64,000 nucleotides of DNA from Sphingopyxis macrogoltabida (lineage in GTDB: Bacteria > Pseudomonadota > Alphaproteobacteria > Sphingomonadales > Sphingomonadaceae). A program made the translations under genes and the position numbers. Every line of letters begins with the position of its first letter. The first letter of the stretch is position 1. A model generated the notes under the pieces. That model had not been told where the DNA came from. It made no database searches and was given only the letters and a program-made list of their open reading frames with translations. The stretch spans positions 1-64,000 of the forward strand of contig QFPJ01000001.1 in assembly GCA_003241685.1 (NCBI GenBank), written 5' to 3'. This document shows, piece after piece, positions 1-8,556 of this stretch.

Positions 1-1
1 T

Positions 2-604
2 ATGGCATCGTCAGCGAACGGCCGGCCGCGACCGGAAGGACTGCGCGAACGCAAGCGTCGCGAGACGGCGGCGCGGATTGCCGAGGCGGGTCTGCGACTG
101 TTCATCGCCCACGGTTATGATGCGACGACGCTGGACGACATTGCCGCCGAAGCCGGCATTTCACGCAGAACATTCTTTTATTATTTCAAGTCGAAAGACG
201 ACATTCTTCTGTCGATGCAGAGCGGTTTCGACGTCATGATCGCGGCCGCGATCGGCGATCAGCCCGCCGGAAAATCGCCCATCGACACCGCGCGCGACGC
301 ATTGATGGCGATTGCGGCGCGATACCCGGCTGATGACATGATCATGATCGACAAGCTGATGCGATCGAGCCCGGCGGTCATGGCGCGCAAGCAGGCGACC
401 TATGTCGAACAGGAACAGCAATTGTTCGCCGCGCTGCACGAACGGTGGCCCGATCCCGAACGCCGGCCCGGTTTGCGAAGCGTGGCGATGATCGCGATCG
501 GCGCGATGCGCCTGGCGCTGGACATCTTCCATCAGGAAAAGGGCGTCCGGCCGATTGCGGACGTTTTCCGCGAGGTCTTCGATACGATTCATGCCGAAGT
601 CTGA
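2..604 (+). CDS. TetR/AcrR family transcriptional regulator
   Basis: A 200-residue protein with the usual TetR layout. Residues about 17-70 form the N-terminal helix-turn-helix domain, with a recognition segment ending in RRTFFYYFKSKDDIL, followed by a variable helical ligand domain. The ATG at position 2 sits at the very edge of the window, so no ribosome binding site can be seen and an upstream start cannot be excluded. It converges with a small membrane protein gene 20 bases downstream. Its target and ligand cannot be deduced. The neighbouring genes are catabolic, so a local repressor is plausible but not shown. Confidence 0.88.
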   Translation: MASSANGRPRPEGLRERKRRETAARIAEAGLRLFIAHGYDATTLDDIAAEAGISRRTFFYYFKSKDDILLSMQSGFDVMIAAAIGDQPAGKSPIDTARDALMAIAARYPADDMIMIDKLMRSSPAVMARKQATYVEQEQQLFAALHERWPDPERRPGLRSVAMIAIGAMRLALDIFHQEKGVRPIADVFREVFDTIHAEV

Positions 605-624
605 CACGCACGTCCGCCGGCCCT

Positions 625-987
625 TCAGCGTGCTGTCGCGATCGCCGCGCCCAGCAGGACGACGAAGATTCCGATATTCATCTTCGGTTGCCAATATTCC
701 ATGAAGACGAAGCTGATCGCCGCCCACCCGACCGCCGCCACCAGCGCGAGCGCGGCAACCGCGCGATCAGCCAGGAAACCGGGATGGCGATGGGCGATCC
801 ACAGGCAGAGCAGCCCGAACAGCACTTGCCCCAGGGCGAAGGCCGAATGGAGGCCATAATAGAGCATCGTCTCGGCGCCGGGCACGCGCTTGCCCCGGAA
901 ATGCTGGGACAGGACGTCGATCAGAAAATGCGCGACGCCGGTAAAGGTCAGCCAGCCGAAGGCGGCATAGGTAAGCTTCGCGTGCAT
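625..987 (-). CDS. Small four-helix inner-membrane protein, function unknown
   Basis: A 120-residue hydrophobic protein with four predicted membrane helices at about residues 7-27, 40-66, 76-95 and 104-119, joined by short polar loops. No catalytic motif or recognised family signature is visible. It is the last gene of a minus-strand group (FAD monooxygenase, TetR, this protein); the gap from the TetR stop to this start is 43 bases, so co-transcription is likely. A minor role in membrane transport or stress linked to the aromatic catabolic genes is possible but purely inferred. Confidence 0.7.
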   Translation of the reverse strand: MHAKLTYAAFGWLTFTGVAHFLIDVLSQHFRGKRVPGAETMLYYGLHSAFALGQVLFGLLCLWIAHRHPGFLADRAVAALALVAAVGWAAISFVFMEYWQPKMNIGIFVVLLGAAIATAR

Positions 988-1030
988 GAAACATCCTTTT
1001 TGCGATCAAGGAACCGGGCGGCCTTGGGCG

Positions 1031-1708
1031 TCAGGCCGGCTTGGCCAGAATGCCGTCGAAAATCAGGGTCATCATATGATCGGTATGATCCGAAACGATC
1101 GCCGGATCGGTAACGTCGAGGCCATATATCGCGCGGATCATCGGCCCGATCGTATAGAAATGGAGCAGCAGGATCAGGATCGCGCTGGTCGAATGCGCCG
1201 GGGGAATATCCTTCAACTGCCCCAGTTCGATGCCCCGTTCGATCAACGCATCCAGGTCGCGGTGGATCGGGATGGTGTATTTTTCCATCAGCCATTCGAA
1301 GCGTTCGCCGTGCGCGCGGGCTTCGTGCATCATGATCAGGCCATGTTCGGGCCGCTCGGCCGCGAAGCGGAGGAAAGCGCGGCACAGCACCCGGATCGTA
1401 TCGACCGGCTGCAGATCGACGGTGGTCAGCGACACCGACTGGAAAAAGTCCTTCAAATCCGACAGCGCATAGTCGACCGTCGCCTTCCACAACTCCTCCT
1501 TCGACCCGAAATGATAGTGGACGAGCGGCTGACCGACATTCGCGCGGCGCGCGATTTCCTGCAGCGACGCGCCGTCGAACGTATCGCGCGCGAAAATCTT
1601 CAATGCCGCCGCCAGAATGGCGGTGCGCGCGTTGCTCGACAGATTGCGGGGAGCGGTAGCCTTTCGCGGCGCCCGCTTGCGGGCCGAAGCCTTGGGTAGA
1701 GAGGACAT
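1031..1708 (-). CDS. TetR/AcrR family transcriptional regulator
   Basis: A 225-residue TetR-type repressor. The DNA-binding domain covers about residues 24-83 and includes SLQEIARRANVGQPLVHYHFGSKEELW, here cited only as a domain landmark. The rest is a helical ligand-binding domain. It starts 15 bases after the stop of the FAD monooxygenase gene on the same strand, so it is probably co-transcribed with it and is the best candidate to bind the repeated element seen twice in the divergent promoter region at 3.4-3.6 kb. No strong Shine-Dalgarno precedes the ATG. Confidence 0.88.
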   Translation of the reverse strand: MSSLPKASARKRAPRKATAPRNLSSNARTAILAAALKIFARDTFDGASLQEIARRANVGQPLVHYHFGSKEELWKATVDYALSDLKDFFQSVSLTTVDLQPVDTIRVLCRAFLRFAAERPEHGLIMMHEARAHGERFEWLMEKYTIPIHRDLDALIERGIELGQLKDIPPAHSTSAILILLLHFYTIGPMIRAIYGLDVTDPAIVSDHTDHMMTLIFDGILAKPA

Positions 1709-1723
1709 GGACGATGCTTATCG

Positions 1724-3385
1724 CTAACCCGCCATATTTCCAACCCAGCCCCGGACCGCCGCCGCGAGCTGCATCGCCGCGTGGGGACCGGGCGCGCCGG
1801 ATGCCAGCCAGGCGACATGCCCGTCCGGGCGAACCAGGATCGCGCCGGAAAAATCGGCAAAGGGGGCGGCAGCCGGCGCATCCAGGACATGCAGGCAAAC
1901 GGGCTCATGCTCCGCAACGGCACGCCAGGCCGGCTGTCCTTCGCCGATGATCATCAGCGTCATCCGGTCGCGCGCGACCAGATCGTGGATCGAGACACGC
2001 CGCGGCTCGTCGATCCAGACATGCGGAAGGCGCGCACCCACCGCCAGTTCGGCCAACCCGGCAAGGGTTTCCGATCGGACGTCGGTCGGCGCTTCATTGT
2101 AAAAAAAGCCGATTTCCATCGAGAGCGAATCGAAATGGGGCCGCTGATCGTCGATCGCGGCCTGCGTCGTTTCGCGCGCCCGTGCCGTATCGGGGAACGC
2201 CGGCGCCGCGCGCCAGCCGATCATGGGTGACGGCGGCCGGGTGACGACCGCCGGATCGACCGGGTCGCCCAGCGAAAGGCCGATCGTGGCGTCGACATCG
2301 CCCATCCGCAACGAATTGGTCAGGCTGTGCTGGCAATTGCGATGCGCGACGGGGCGCCGTTCTTCGGCATAGCTGTCGAGCAGCGAGGATGGCGCGCCCC
2401 GCGCGACGAAAGCCAGTTTCCAGGCAAGATTATGCGCGTCCTGAACCCCGGTGTTGAGCCCCAGGCCGCCGGTGGGGGGGAAACGGTGCGCCGCGTCGCC
2501 GACAAGGAAGAAGCGGCCCTTTCGGAAATCGGCCGCGACCTGCGCGCTCATATTCCAGCTTCCCGTGCCGACCAGTTCGACCGGGATCGCCGCGTCGCCG
2601 ATCGCACGATGTATCAGTTCGCGCATCACGGCGGGGGAGAAATCGCCGGTCGTCGCGTCGGGCGGCATGGGGCACATCAGCGCCCATGTTTCGGCGACGT
2701 CGAAACCGATGATGACCCCGCGGACATCGGCATTGACGATGAAATGCACCGGCCCCGGATCGTCGGCCAGACAATCGGTCAGGTCCGCGCGGAAATAGGC
2801 CGATGCCATGCGCGCGAGCGAAGCGGGCCCCTCCATCGCGATGCCCAGCGCGCGGCGAATGCCGCTCGAAGCGCCGTCGCATGCCAACACATAATCGAAA
2901 TCGGCATCGAACCGGACGCCGTCGGTCCGCTGAAGGACGAGTCGCGCCCCATGCGGATCGTCCGACACCCCGGCCACCCGGTGGCCGAATGCTATGGTGC
3001 CGCCGATGTCGCGAAACCGGTCGTGCAATGCCTGTTCGAACAGATTCTGGCCGATATTCAGCATATACGCCGGACTGGCCGCGCGGCGCTCGGCATATTG
3101 CCCGGCATCGCCCAGATAGGGAAGCCGGCCATAGCGCGTGCCCGACAGCGTTTCCGACCATGTCACGAAACGCAGCCGGTCCCGGTCGGCGGCAAGCCCG
3201 GCAACCGCGTCGAACATCCCCATCTCGCGCAGGATTTCGCCGGTCCGCGTATTCACCACATGCGCCTGCGGCAGCGGACAGGTGCCGTCGCGCTGTTCAT
3301 AGATCGCAACATCGACCCCAGCCGACCGGAGCAGGATCGCCGCCGTCAGGCCGGTCGGCCCCGCCCCTACGACAGCGACGCGCAT
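1724..3385 (-). CDS. FAD-dependent aromatic-ring monooxygenase (PheA/TfdB/MhpA-type)
   Basis: A 553-residue class A flavoprotein hydroxylase, which would add one oxygen atom to a phenolic ring using NAD(P)H and O2. The N-terminus reads MRVAVVGAGPTGLTAA, a GxGxxG Rossmann motif. A DG motif (CDGASSG) lies near residue 170 and the GD motif (FLVGDAAHRFPPTGGLG) near residue 300, both contacting FAD; the C-terminal part resembles the thioredoxin-like tail of the phenol hydroxylase group. I chose the ATG at 3385 because the flavin motif starts immediately after it; an upstream in-frame start would add 15 unlikely residues. Divergent from the VOC and TonB genes and followed by a TetR gene. It is a paralogue of the protein at 39.3 kb. 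Confidence 0.88.
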   Translation of the reverse strand: MRVAVVGAGPTGLTAAILLRSAGVDVAIYEQRDGTCPLPQAHVVNTRTGEILREMGMFDAVAGLAADRDRLRFVTWSETLSGTRYGRLPYLGDAGQYAERRAASPAYMLNIGQNLFEQALHDRFRDIGGTIAFGHRVAGVSDDPHGARLVLQRTDGVRFDADFDYVLACDGASSGIRRALGIAMEGPASLARMASAYFRADLTDCLADDPGPVHFIVNADVRGVIIGFDVAETWALMCPMPPDATTGDFSPAVMRELIHRAIGDAAIPVELVGTGSWNMSAQVAADFRKGRFFLVGDAAHRFPPTGGLGLNTGVQDAHNLAWKLAFVARGAPSSLLDSYAEERRPVAHRNCQHSLTNSLRMGDVDATIGLSLGDPVDPAVVTRPPSPMIGWRAAPAFPDTARARETTQAAIDDQRPHFDSLSMEIGFFYNEAPTDVRSETLAGLAELAVGARLPHVWIDEPRRVSIHDLVARDRMTLMIIGEGQPAWRAVAEHEPVCLHVLDAPAAAPFADFSGAILVRPDGHVAWLASGAPGPHAAMQLAAAVRGWVGNMAG

Positions 3386-3444
3386 CGAATCGAATCTTTC
3401 GCCAAGCCGGCCATCATCCTCACCCTCCACATATCTTCGTTATG

Positions 3445-3460
3445 CTGATTCTATTATCAG
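3445..3460. promoter_or_regulatory. Candidate operator CTGATTCTATTATCAG (copy 1)
   Basis: An inverted repeat with arms CTGAT and ATCAG around six bases, 60-75 bases upstream of the monooxygenase start. Thirteen of the 15 bases TGATTCTATTATCAG recur at 3575-3589. Probably the binding site of the TetR regulator encoded at 1031-1708; this is inferred from position only. Confidence 0.45.
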
Positions 3461-3574
3461 TCATGCCCGTAAAATCAAATTTATATAAATATCTGATATT
3501 TTTGTATTTTATATAAGAACGCACCTAAAATCCGTATGTTCTCCAAAAAATCGACCTTATTTGATCAATAATAT

Positions 3575-3589
3575 TGACTCTTTTATCAG
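3575..3589. promoter_or_regulatory. Candidate operator TGACTCTTTTATCAG (copy 2)
   Basis: Second copy of the element at 3445-3460 (13 of 15 bases identical, same orientation), about 95 bases upstream of the VOC gene start. Having a copy near each divergent gene suggests one regulator controls both directions. Confidence 0.42.
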
Positions 3590-3684
3590 CATGGGCGCAG
3601 ATAGCACGCATCGGCGGGGCAAAGGCGCGAACGACGACGAAGCCGCCGCTGGGAGAGGATGCTGACGAAGGAAAGGACCCTGCG

Positions 3685-4290
3685 ATGGCGACATCGAGCC
3701 CCATCAAGAATCGCGCGATCCGACCCGCCAAGCTGGCGCATGCCGTGCTGCGGGTCGCCAGCGAGGCGCGCTACCGCGAGATGATCGCCTGGTATCAGAC
3801 CGTGCTGGACGCGCGGATCGTCTTTGAAAGTCCGGCCATGAGCTTCCTCACCTATGATGAGGAGCATCACCGGATCGCAATTGCCTGGGGACCGCATGTC
3901 GTGGCGCGCGCGCCCCATGCGTCGGGTCTCGACCATCTGGCCTTCACCTATGACAGTCTCGACGACCTGCTGGCCACGCACGACCGGTTGCGGGCGTTGG
4001 GAATCGAACCCTTCTGTCCGGTCAATCACGGGCCGACCACGTCGCTCTACTATCGCGATCCCGACGGCAACCGCATCGAACTGCAGATCGACAATTTCGC
4101 CGATATGGACGACGCGACGGCGCATATGCGCGCCGTTTACGACGTCAATATGGTCGGCGAGCTGTTCGACCCCGACGATCTGGCGGCACGGCGCGCGGAG
4201 GGCGAAGCGGCAGGGACAATCGTCCGTCCGTCGCCGGATGACATCACGCCCCCGCAACCGCAATTGATAGAAAAGCTGCTGGCCGAATGA
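3685..4290 (+). CDS. VOC-superfamily protein, probable single-domain extradiol-type dioxygenase
   Basis: A 201-residue vicinal-oxygen-chelate protein. Three likely metal ligands of the extradiol dioxygenase type are visible: His19 in KLAHAVLRV, His84 in GLDHLAFTYD and Glu132 in NRIELQID, the 2-His-1-carboxylate pattern. It is shorter than classic two-domain enzymes such as BphC (about 290 residues), so it may be a one-domain dioxygenase or a related glyoxalase-fold enzyme. The start at 3685 is preferred because GAAAGGA lies just upstream; a longer reading from a TTG at 3574 would run into the putative operator. It leads an apparent plus-strand group with a TonB receptor and an amidohydrolase. 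Close paralogue of the gene at 19.1 kb. Confidence 0.85.
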   Translation: MATSSPIKNRAIRPAKLAHAVLRVASEARYREMIAWYQTVLDARIVFESPAMSFLTYDEEHHRIAIAWGPHVVARAPHASGLDHLAFTYDSLDDLLATHDRLRALGIEPFCPVNHGPTTSLYYRDPDGNRIELQIDNFADMDDATAHMRAVYDVNMVGELFDPDDLAARRAEGEAAGTIVRPSPDDITPPQPQLIEKLLAE

Positions 4291-4391
4291 CGCCGCGCAC
4301 GCACCGGCGCACGCGGCCGGGGCCATGATACCGAAAATCGAAAAAGGGACCGAGCCGACATTCCAGATCGGCCGGCATAGGGAGGATGACC

Positions 4392-6746
4392 ATGAAGAAA
4401 GCCAGCATATGGATTGCGTCCGCGTCGGGGCTGACGCTGGCGCTTGCAACGATGGCACAGGCGCAGGAAACGGGCGCGGCGGAGTCGACCGGCGTCGATG
4501 AAATCATCGTCACCGCCCAGAAGCGTGCCGAGCGGCTGATCGACGTGCCGCTGTCGATCACCGCCGCCAGCGGCGAACAGCTCAGCAAGCTGGGGGTCAG
4601 CAACACCGAAGATCTCGAAAAGGTGGCGCCGGGATTCACCTTTCAGCGCAGCAGCTTCGGCACGCCGGTGTTCCAGATTCGCGGGATCGGCTTCTACGAC
4701 ACATCGGTCGGCGCCAGCCCGACGGTCAGCCTGTATGTCGACCAGGTTCCCCTGCCCTATTCATCGATGGCGCGCGGCGCGGCCTTCGATCTGGAGCGGG
4801 TGGAAGTGCTGAAGGGGCCGCAGGGAACGCTGTTCGGCCAGAACTCCACCGGCGGCGCGATCAACTATATCGCCGCAAAACCGACCACCGATGTGTCGGC
4901 CGGCTTCACGCTCGATTATGGGCGCTTCAACGAAACCAACGTGCAGGCGCATGTCAGCGGTCCGATCACGAATACGCTGACCGCCCGGGTCGCGGGCCGC
5001 TACGAATATCGCGACGGGTGGCAGGTCGGATATGAGCCCAACGACAGCCGGCTGGGCAAGGCGCCCGGCGACCGGCTGGGCAAGCGACGCTTCTATACGG
5101 GCCGCTTCCTGCTCAACTGGACGCCGTCCGACCGGCTGGACGTGGAATTCAACGCCAATGGCTGGCGCGACGGTTCGGAGACGCAGGCGGCGCAATATCG
5201 CGGGTTCAACCCCGTGCAGCCGCTCAATCCCTTCAACGCCAACGTCTATGCCGCCTTTGCCCGGCTGGACATCATGCCGCAGGAACCGCGACTGGCCGGA
5301 TGGGACGCCGGACGCGATTACGGACGCGACGACCATTTCTATCAATTCGCCCTGCGCGGCAATTACGCGATCAGCGACACGGTAACCTTGACCGCGATTT
5401 CCGCACTGTCGCGCTATCGCGAGATATCGCTGGTGGATATCGATGGCGTCGCCTTTCCCGATTACACCAATACGCGGCGCGCCCGGATCGAATCCTTTTC
5501 GCAGGAATTGCGCCTGGCCGGCGACAGTGGGCGGGTCAGATGGATGGTCGGCGGCAATTATGCCCGCGACCTGACCTTCGAACGTCAGAACAATCTTCTG
5601 GGTTCGACCAACGCCGGGCTCGGCCCGCTCCGCTACAACGCGGTCGAGTTGCGCAACGATCAGCGGATCCGGACATGGGCCGCGTTCGCCAGCCTCGACT
5701 ATGCACTGACGGATCAGCTCACCGTTCAGGCGTCGGCCCGCTACACGACGCAGGATCGTTCCTATGAAGGCTGCCTCGCCGATCCGGACACCGACGGCCG
5801 TTTCGCCTTTGCCTTCGCCACCGCTTTCGGCATTCCCGCCCGGCCCGGCGGATGCGTAACGCAGGCCGCACCGCCGCCCGCCCCGCCGACCCTCCCGCCC
5901 AGCATCGTCAGCGATCTGGATCAGGACAATCTGTCGTGGCGCGCGGGTCTGAACTGGAAGCCCGGCCCGGACACGCTGATCTATGCCAATGTCACCAAGG
6001 GTTACAAGGCAGGCGGGTACTCGCTGCTGCCGGCCGTCTTCGCTTCGCAGCTCGACCCGGTGACGCAGGAATCGGTGCTCGCCTATGAAGCGGGGTTCAA
6101 GACCGCGGCAGCGGACAACCGCGTCCAGATCAGCGGTGCCGTCTTCTATTACGACTATCGCGACAAGCAGGTGCTGGGCAGCGCGAATATTGTGCCGTTC
6201 GGCAATCTGCCCAAGCTGATCAACGTGCCCGAATCCCGCGTCGTCGGCGCGGAAGCGAACCTGACACTCGAACCCGTCGACGGGCTGCGCTTTTCGGGCG
6301 GCGTCACCTATGTCGATTCGAAGGTCAAGATCGATCCGCCGAACGCCGTCGATGCCTATGGCAATGCGACGACCTATGTCGGTTCGCCCTTCCCCAACAC
6401 GCCGCGCTGGCAGGGGGTCGCCGATGCCGAATATCGTTTCCGCGCCGGGGATAGCCACTTCCTGTCCTTTGGCGCCAGCGTCCGCGCGCGCAGCAGGGCG
6501 GATGCGGTGTTCAACGGGTCGCTGCTGCCGCCGCCCGCCGACACGCCGCTCAAGATTCCGGGCTATGCGCTGCTCGACCTGCGCGCCGGGGTCGAAAGCG
6601 CCGACGGAACGTGGCGGTTCACGCTGTGGGGGCGCAATGTGACCAACCGATATTATATCCTGAACAATGCGCATCTGGTCGACACCGGCGCGGTGCTGAC
6701 CGGGATGCCCGCGACCTACGGCATGACGCTCGGGTTCCGCTATTGA
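4392..6746 (+). CDS. TonB-dependent outer-membrane receptor
   Basis: A 784-residue outer-membrane receptor for active uptake of a ligand across the outer membrane. It has a signal peptide (MKKASIW, cleavage near AQA-QE at about residue 24), a TonB-box and plug start (DEIIVTAQKR), plug motifs such as VEVLKGPQGTLFGQNSTGGAINY, and a C-terminal barrel ending in an aromatic residue (GFRY). I chose the ATG at 4392 because GGGAGG at 4379-4384 is correctly spaced from it; the ATG at 4386 is too close. It lies between the VOC gene and the amidohydrolase gene, so the ligand is probably the aromatic substrate of that group. Confidence 0.93.
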   Translation: MKKASIWIASASGLTLALATMAQAQETGAAESTGVDEIIVTAQKRAERLIDVPLSITAASGEQLSKLGVSNTEDLEKVAPGFTFQRSSFGTPVFQIRGIGFYDTSVGASPTVSLYVDQVPLPYSSMARGAAFDLERVEVLKGPQGTLFGQNSTGGAINYIAAKPTTDVSAGFTLDYGRFNETNVQAHVSGPITNTLTARVAGRYEYRDGWQVGYEPNDSRLGKAPGDRLGKRRFYTGRFLLNWTPSDRLDVEFNANGWRDGSETQAAQYRGFNPVQPLNPFNANVYAAFARLDIMPQEPRLAGWDAGRDYGRDDHFYQFALRGNYAISDTVTLTAISALSRYREISLVDIDGVAFPDYTNTRRARIESFSQELRLAGDSGRVRWMVGGNYARDLTFERQNNLLGSTNAGLGPLRYNAVELRNDQRIRTWAAFASLDYALTDQLTVQASARYTTQDRSYEGCLADPDTDGRFAFAFATAFGIPARPGGCVTQAAPPPAPPTLPPSIVSDLDQDNLSWRAGLNWKPGPDTLIYANVTKGYKAGGYSLLPAVFASQLDPVTQESVLAYEAGFKTAAADNRVQISGAVFYYDYRDKQVLGSANIVPFGNLPKLINVPESRVVGAEANLTLEPVDGLRFSGGVTYVDSKVKIDPPNAVDAYGNATTYVGSPFPNTPRWQGVADAEYRFRAGDSHFLSFGASVRARSRADAVFNGSLLPPPADTPLKIPGYALLDLRAGVESADGTWRFTLWGRNVTNRYYILNNAHLVDTGAVLTGMPATYGMTLGFRY

Positions 6747-6809
6747 TCGGGGTGGACGGGGGCCTGGCGCGCCCTTCCCTTCTTCAGCCCGCCAACCATG
6801 GGAAAAATG

Positions 6810-7799
6810 ATGTCAGACCTGTTGATCGACGTTCACAGCCATCCGCTCCTGCCCGTCTGGATCAAGGCCTTTGCCGACGCCACCGGCCAGAATGTGGACA
6901 GCGTCCGACTGGCCGGTGTCCCGCTGCCGCGATGGTCCGAACAGGCCCAGATCGACATGATGGACCGGATCGGCATCGCGGCGAGCGTCTTTTCCCTGCC
7001 CGGCGCGGTCACGGCGATCACGGGCAAGGCGGCGGCCCGCTTCGCGCGGATTCTCAACGAGGAAATCGCCAACATCATGGCCCGGCATCCGGGGCGCTTC
7101 GGCGCCTTCGCGGTCGTTCCGCTCGATGACATCGACCTTGCCATCGAAGAGACGCGCTATGCGCTCGACGTCCTGCACCTCGACGGCGTGGGGGCCGCCA
7201 CCCACCAGACCGGGCATTATCTGGGCGAGCCGCATTTCGATGACTGGTTTGCCGAACTGGACAGGCGGGAAGCGACGCTGTTCGTCCATCCGGTGCCGCC
7301 GCCGGGCTATGTGCATCGTCCCGGAGCGCCCGACCCGTCGATCCTGGAATTCATGTTCGACACGTCGCGCATGTTGTTGAATATGGTGCTGTCGGGCGCG
7401 AAGGCGCGTCACCAGCGGATGAAAGTCATTTCGACGCACGCGGGCGGCACAATCCCCTATCTGGTGTCGCGCATCGGCATATTGGAACCGCATTACGGCG
7501 CCGGCGGAGACCGGCCGACACAAAGCGCCGAGCAGCTTCGCGACGCATTCGGCAGCTTCTATTTCGATCTCGCCGGATCGCCCTGGCCGGCGACGCTGGA
7601 TGCCATCCGCCACCTGGTCCCGCCCGAACAGCTTTTGCTGGGCTTCGACTATCCGATGATGCCGGCCGAAACCGCCGTCACCGCGATCGACAGCTTTCGC
7701 GCCTATCGCGGCTTCGATGCCGGGGCGCGCGCCGCTATCGAGGCCGGAAATGCCGCGCGCCTGCTGCCGGGCCTGGCCGCCCGCATGGCGCGGACATAG
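6810..7799 (+). CDS. Amidohydrolase-2 family metal-dependent enzyme (ACMSD/LigY/LigW-like TIM barrel)
   Basis: A protein of about 329 residues of the amidohydrolase superfamily. The metal-binding HxH (DVHSHPLLP) is at the very N-terminus; further ligands are expected at the His of LFVHPVPP, the His of ISTHAGGTIPYL and the Asp of LLLGFDYPMMP. Members decarboxylate aromatic or ring-cleaved acids (ACMSD, gamma-resorcylate decarboxylase, LigW) or hydrolyse meta-cleavage C-C bonds (LigY). The sequence alone does not decide between these. In-frame ATGs at 6798, 6807 and 6810 are possible; GGGA at 6800-6803 favours 6810. There is no export signal, unlike its clear paralogue at 26.4 kb. It is the last gene of the VOC-TonB group. 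Confidence 0.86.
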   Translation: MSDLLIDVHSHPLLPVWIKAFADATGQNVDSVRLAGVPLPRWSEQAQIDMMDRIGIAASVFSLPGAVTAITGKAAARFARILNEEIANIMARHPGRFGAFAVVPLDDIDLAIEETRYALDVLHLDGVGAATHQTGHYLGEPHFDDWFAELDRREATLFVHPVPPPGYVHRPGAPDPSILEFMFDTSRMLLNMVLSGAKARHQRMKVISTHAGGTIPYLVSRIGILEPHYGAGGDRPTQSAEQLRDAFGSFYFDLAGSPWPATLDAIRHLVPPEQLLLGFDYPMMPAETAVTAIDSFRAYRGFDAGARAAIEAGNAARLLPGLAARMART

Positions 7800-7804
7800 C
7801 GGCC

Positions 7805-7827
7805 CCCGGCAGTCCGCCGGTGCCGGG
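7805..7827. terminator. Hairpin between convergent genes
   Basis: A 7-bp perfect stem (CCCGGCA / TGCCGGG) with a 9-base loop, followed by CGCTTT, in the 38-base gap between the amidohydrolase and the convergent flavin reductase gene. A weak intrinsic terminator. Confidence 0.45.
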
Positions 7828-7837
7828 CGCTTTCCCT

Positions 7838-8341
7838 TCAGGCCGCGGCGGTGTCCCGCGCCGCCGAAAAGCGGCCATATTCGCCGCGGAAGAAGATCAG
7901 CGGCGGGGCGTCGCGGATCGCCTCCATCCTTTCGACCCGGCCCAGCACGATGTCATGGTCGCCCGCGTCATGGACGGCATAAAGGGTGCATTCGATCCAT
8001 GCGATCGCGCCGTGAAGCACCGGCAAGTTTCCATGCGGCCGGTCGAAATCGATGCGATCGAACTTGCGGTCGAGCCGCGAAGCGAAATGACGGCAGATTT
8101 CCTCCTGATCTTCCGCCAGCACATTGACGCAAAATCGTCCGCTGCTCTCGATCCGCTGCCAGCTGCTCGATCCCTTTTGCGGACAGAAGGCGACAAGCGG
8201 CGGATCGAGCGACACCGAGGTGAAGGACCCGATGGCCATCCCGCAAAGCAGGCCGTCTTCCGCGACGCCCGTCACGATGCTGACGCCCGTCGGGTAATGT
8301 CCCAATATGCGCCGGAACTCCTGCGGTGCGATTGTCATCAT
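7838..8341 (-). CDS. Flavin reductase (HpaC/HsaB-like) of a two-component monooxygenase
   Basis: A 167-residue flavin-reductase-domain protein. It would use NAD(P)H to reduce free FMN or FAD for a partner oxygenase. The N-terminal FRRILGHYPTGVSIVTG segment, then FTSVSLDPPLVAFCPQKGSSSW and FCVNVLAEDQ, are typical of the HpaC/ActVB/HsaB group, and the length fits. The obvious oxygenase partner in the window is the acyl-CoA-dehydrogenase-fold monooxygenase at 21.6 kb; the two are unlinked but both have copies of the same operator-like element. The gene is divergent from the GST gene across a promoter with a perfect palindrome. Confidence 0.88.
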   Translation of the reverse strand: MMTIAPQEFRRILGHYPTGVSIVTGVAEDGLLCGMAIGSFTSVSLDPPLVAFCPQKGSSSWQRIESSGRFCVNVLAEDQEEICRHFASRLDRKFDRIDFDRPHGNLPVLHGAIAWIECTLYAVHDAGDHDIVLGRVERMEAIRDAPPLIFFRGEYGRFSAARDTAAA

Positions 8342-8417
8342 GCGCGTTCATCCTCTCCTGTAGCCGGCCCGCTGGCCGGCCCGTTTCCCGTCAATCGACA
8401 CGCGAGCTGCGCGGCGC

Positions 8418-8446
8418 TTGACAGGGGAAGCCATTACCATGATAGT
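8418..8446 (+). promoter_or_regulatory. Sigma-70-like promoter for the GST gene
   Basis: TTGACA at 8418-8423, a 17-base spacer, and GATAGT at 8441-8446. The predicted transcription start (about 8453) falls inside the palindrome at 8452-8469, the arrangement expected for repression. Confidence 0.5.
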
Positions 8447-8451
8447 CAGAC

Positions 8452-8469
8452 TGACATTATTGAATGTCA
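8452..8469. promoter_or_regulatory. Perfect palindromic operator TGACATT-ATTG-AATGTCA
   Basis: Two perfect 7-base arms around four bases, just downstream of the GST -10 box and also upstream of the divergent flavin reductase. Related sites with the same arm spacing occur at 19706, 26273 and 46435 (first base), and a weaker one at 21567. The TetR gene just downstream of the GST gene is the natural candidate regulator; that link is inferred. Confidence 0.65.
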
Positions 8470-8556
8470 AGTGATGAATGACGGATCTGAAAAATGCCGT
8501 CCGTGCATGCGGAGCGAAACCGGCGCGGCCGGCAACGTTCGCGGGAAGGGGATACC

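Larger units (their letters stand above)
3386..3684. promoter_or_regulatory. Divergent promoter region between monooxygenase and VOC genes
   Basis: A non-coding stretch with a markedly AT-rich core (about 3430-3590) in an otherwise GC-rich sequence, as expected for two back-to-back promoters. It holds two copies of a near-identical 15-base element (see 3445-3460 and 3575-3589), one close to each gene. A good ribosome binding site (GAAAGGA) precedes the VOC start at 3685. No -35/-10 pair with good spacing could be assigned confidently. Confidence 0.6.

Noticed and set aside
4761..6674. 637-codon open frame antisense to the TonB gene
   Set aside because: Only a shadow of the GC-rich codon bias; the protein has arginine-rich low-complexity sequence with no domain, whereas the sense strand has clear TonB motifs.
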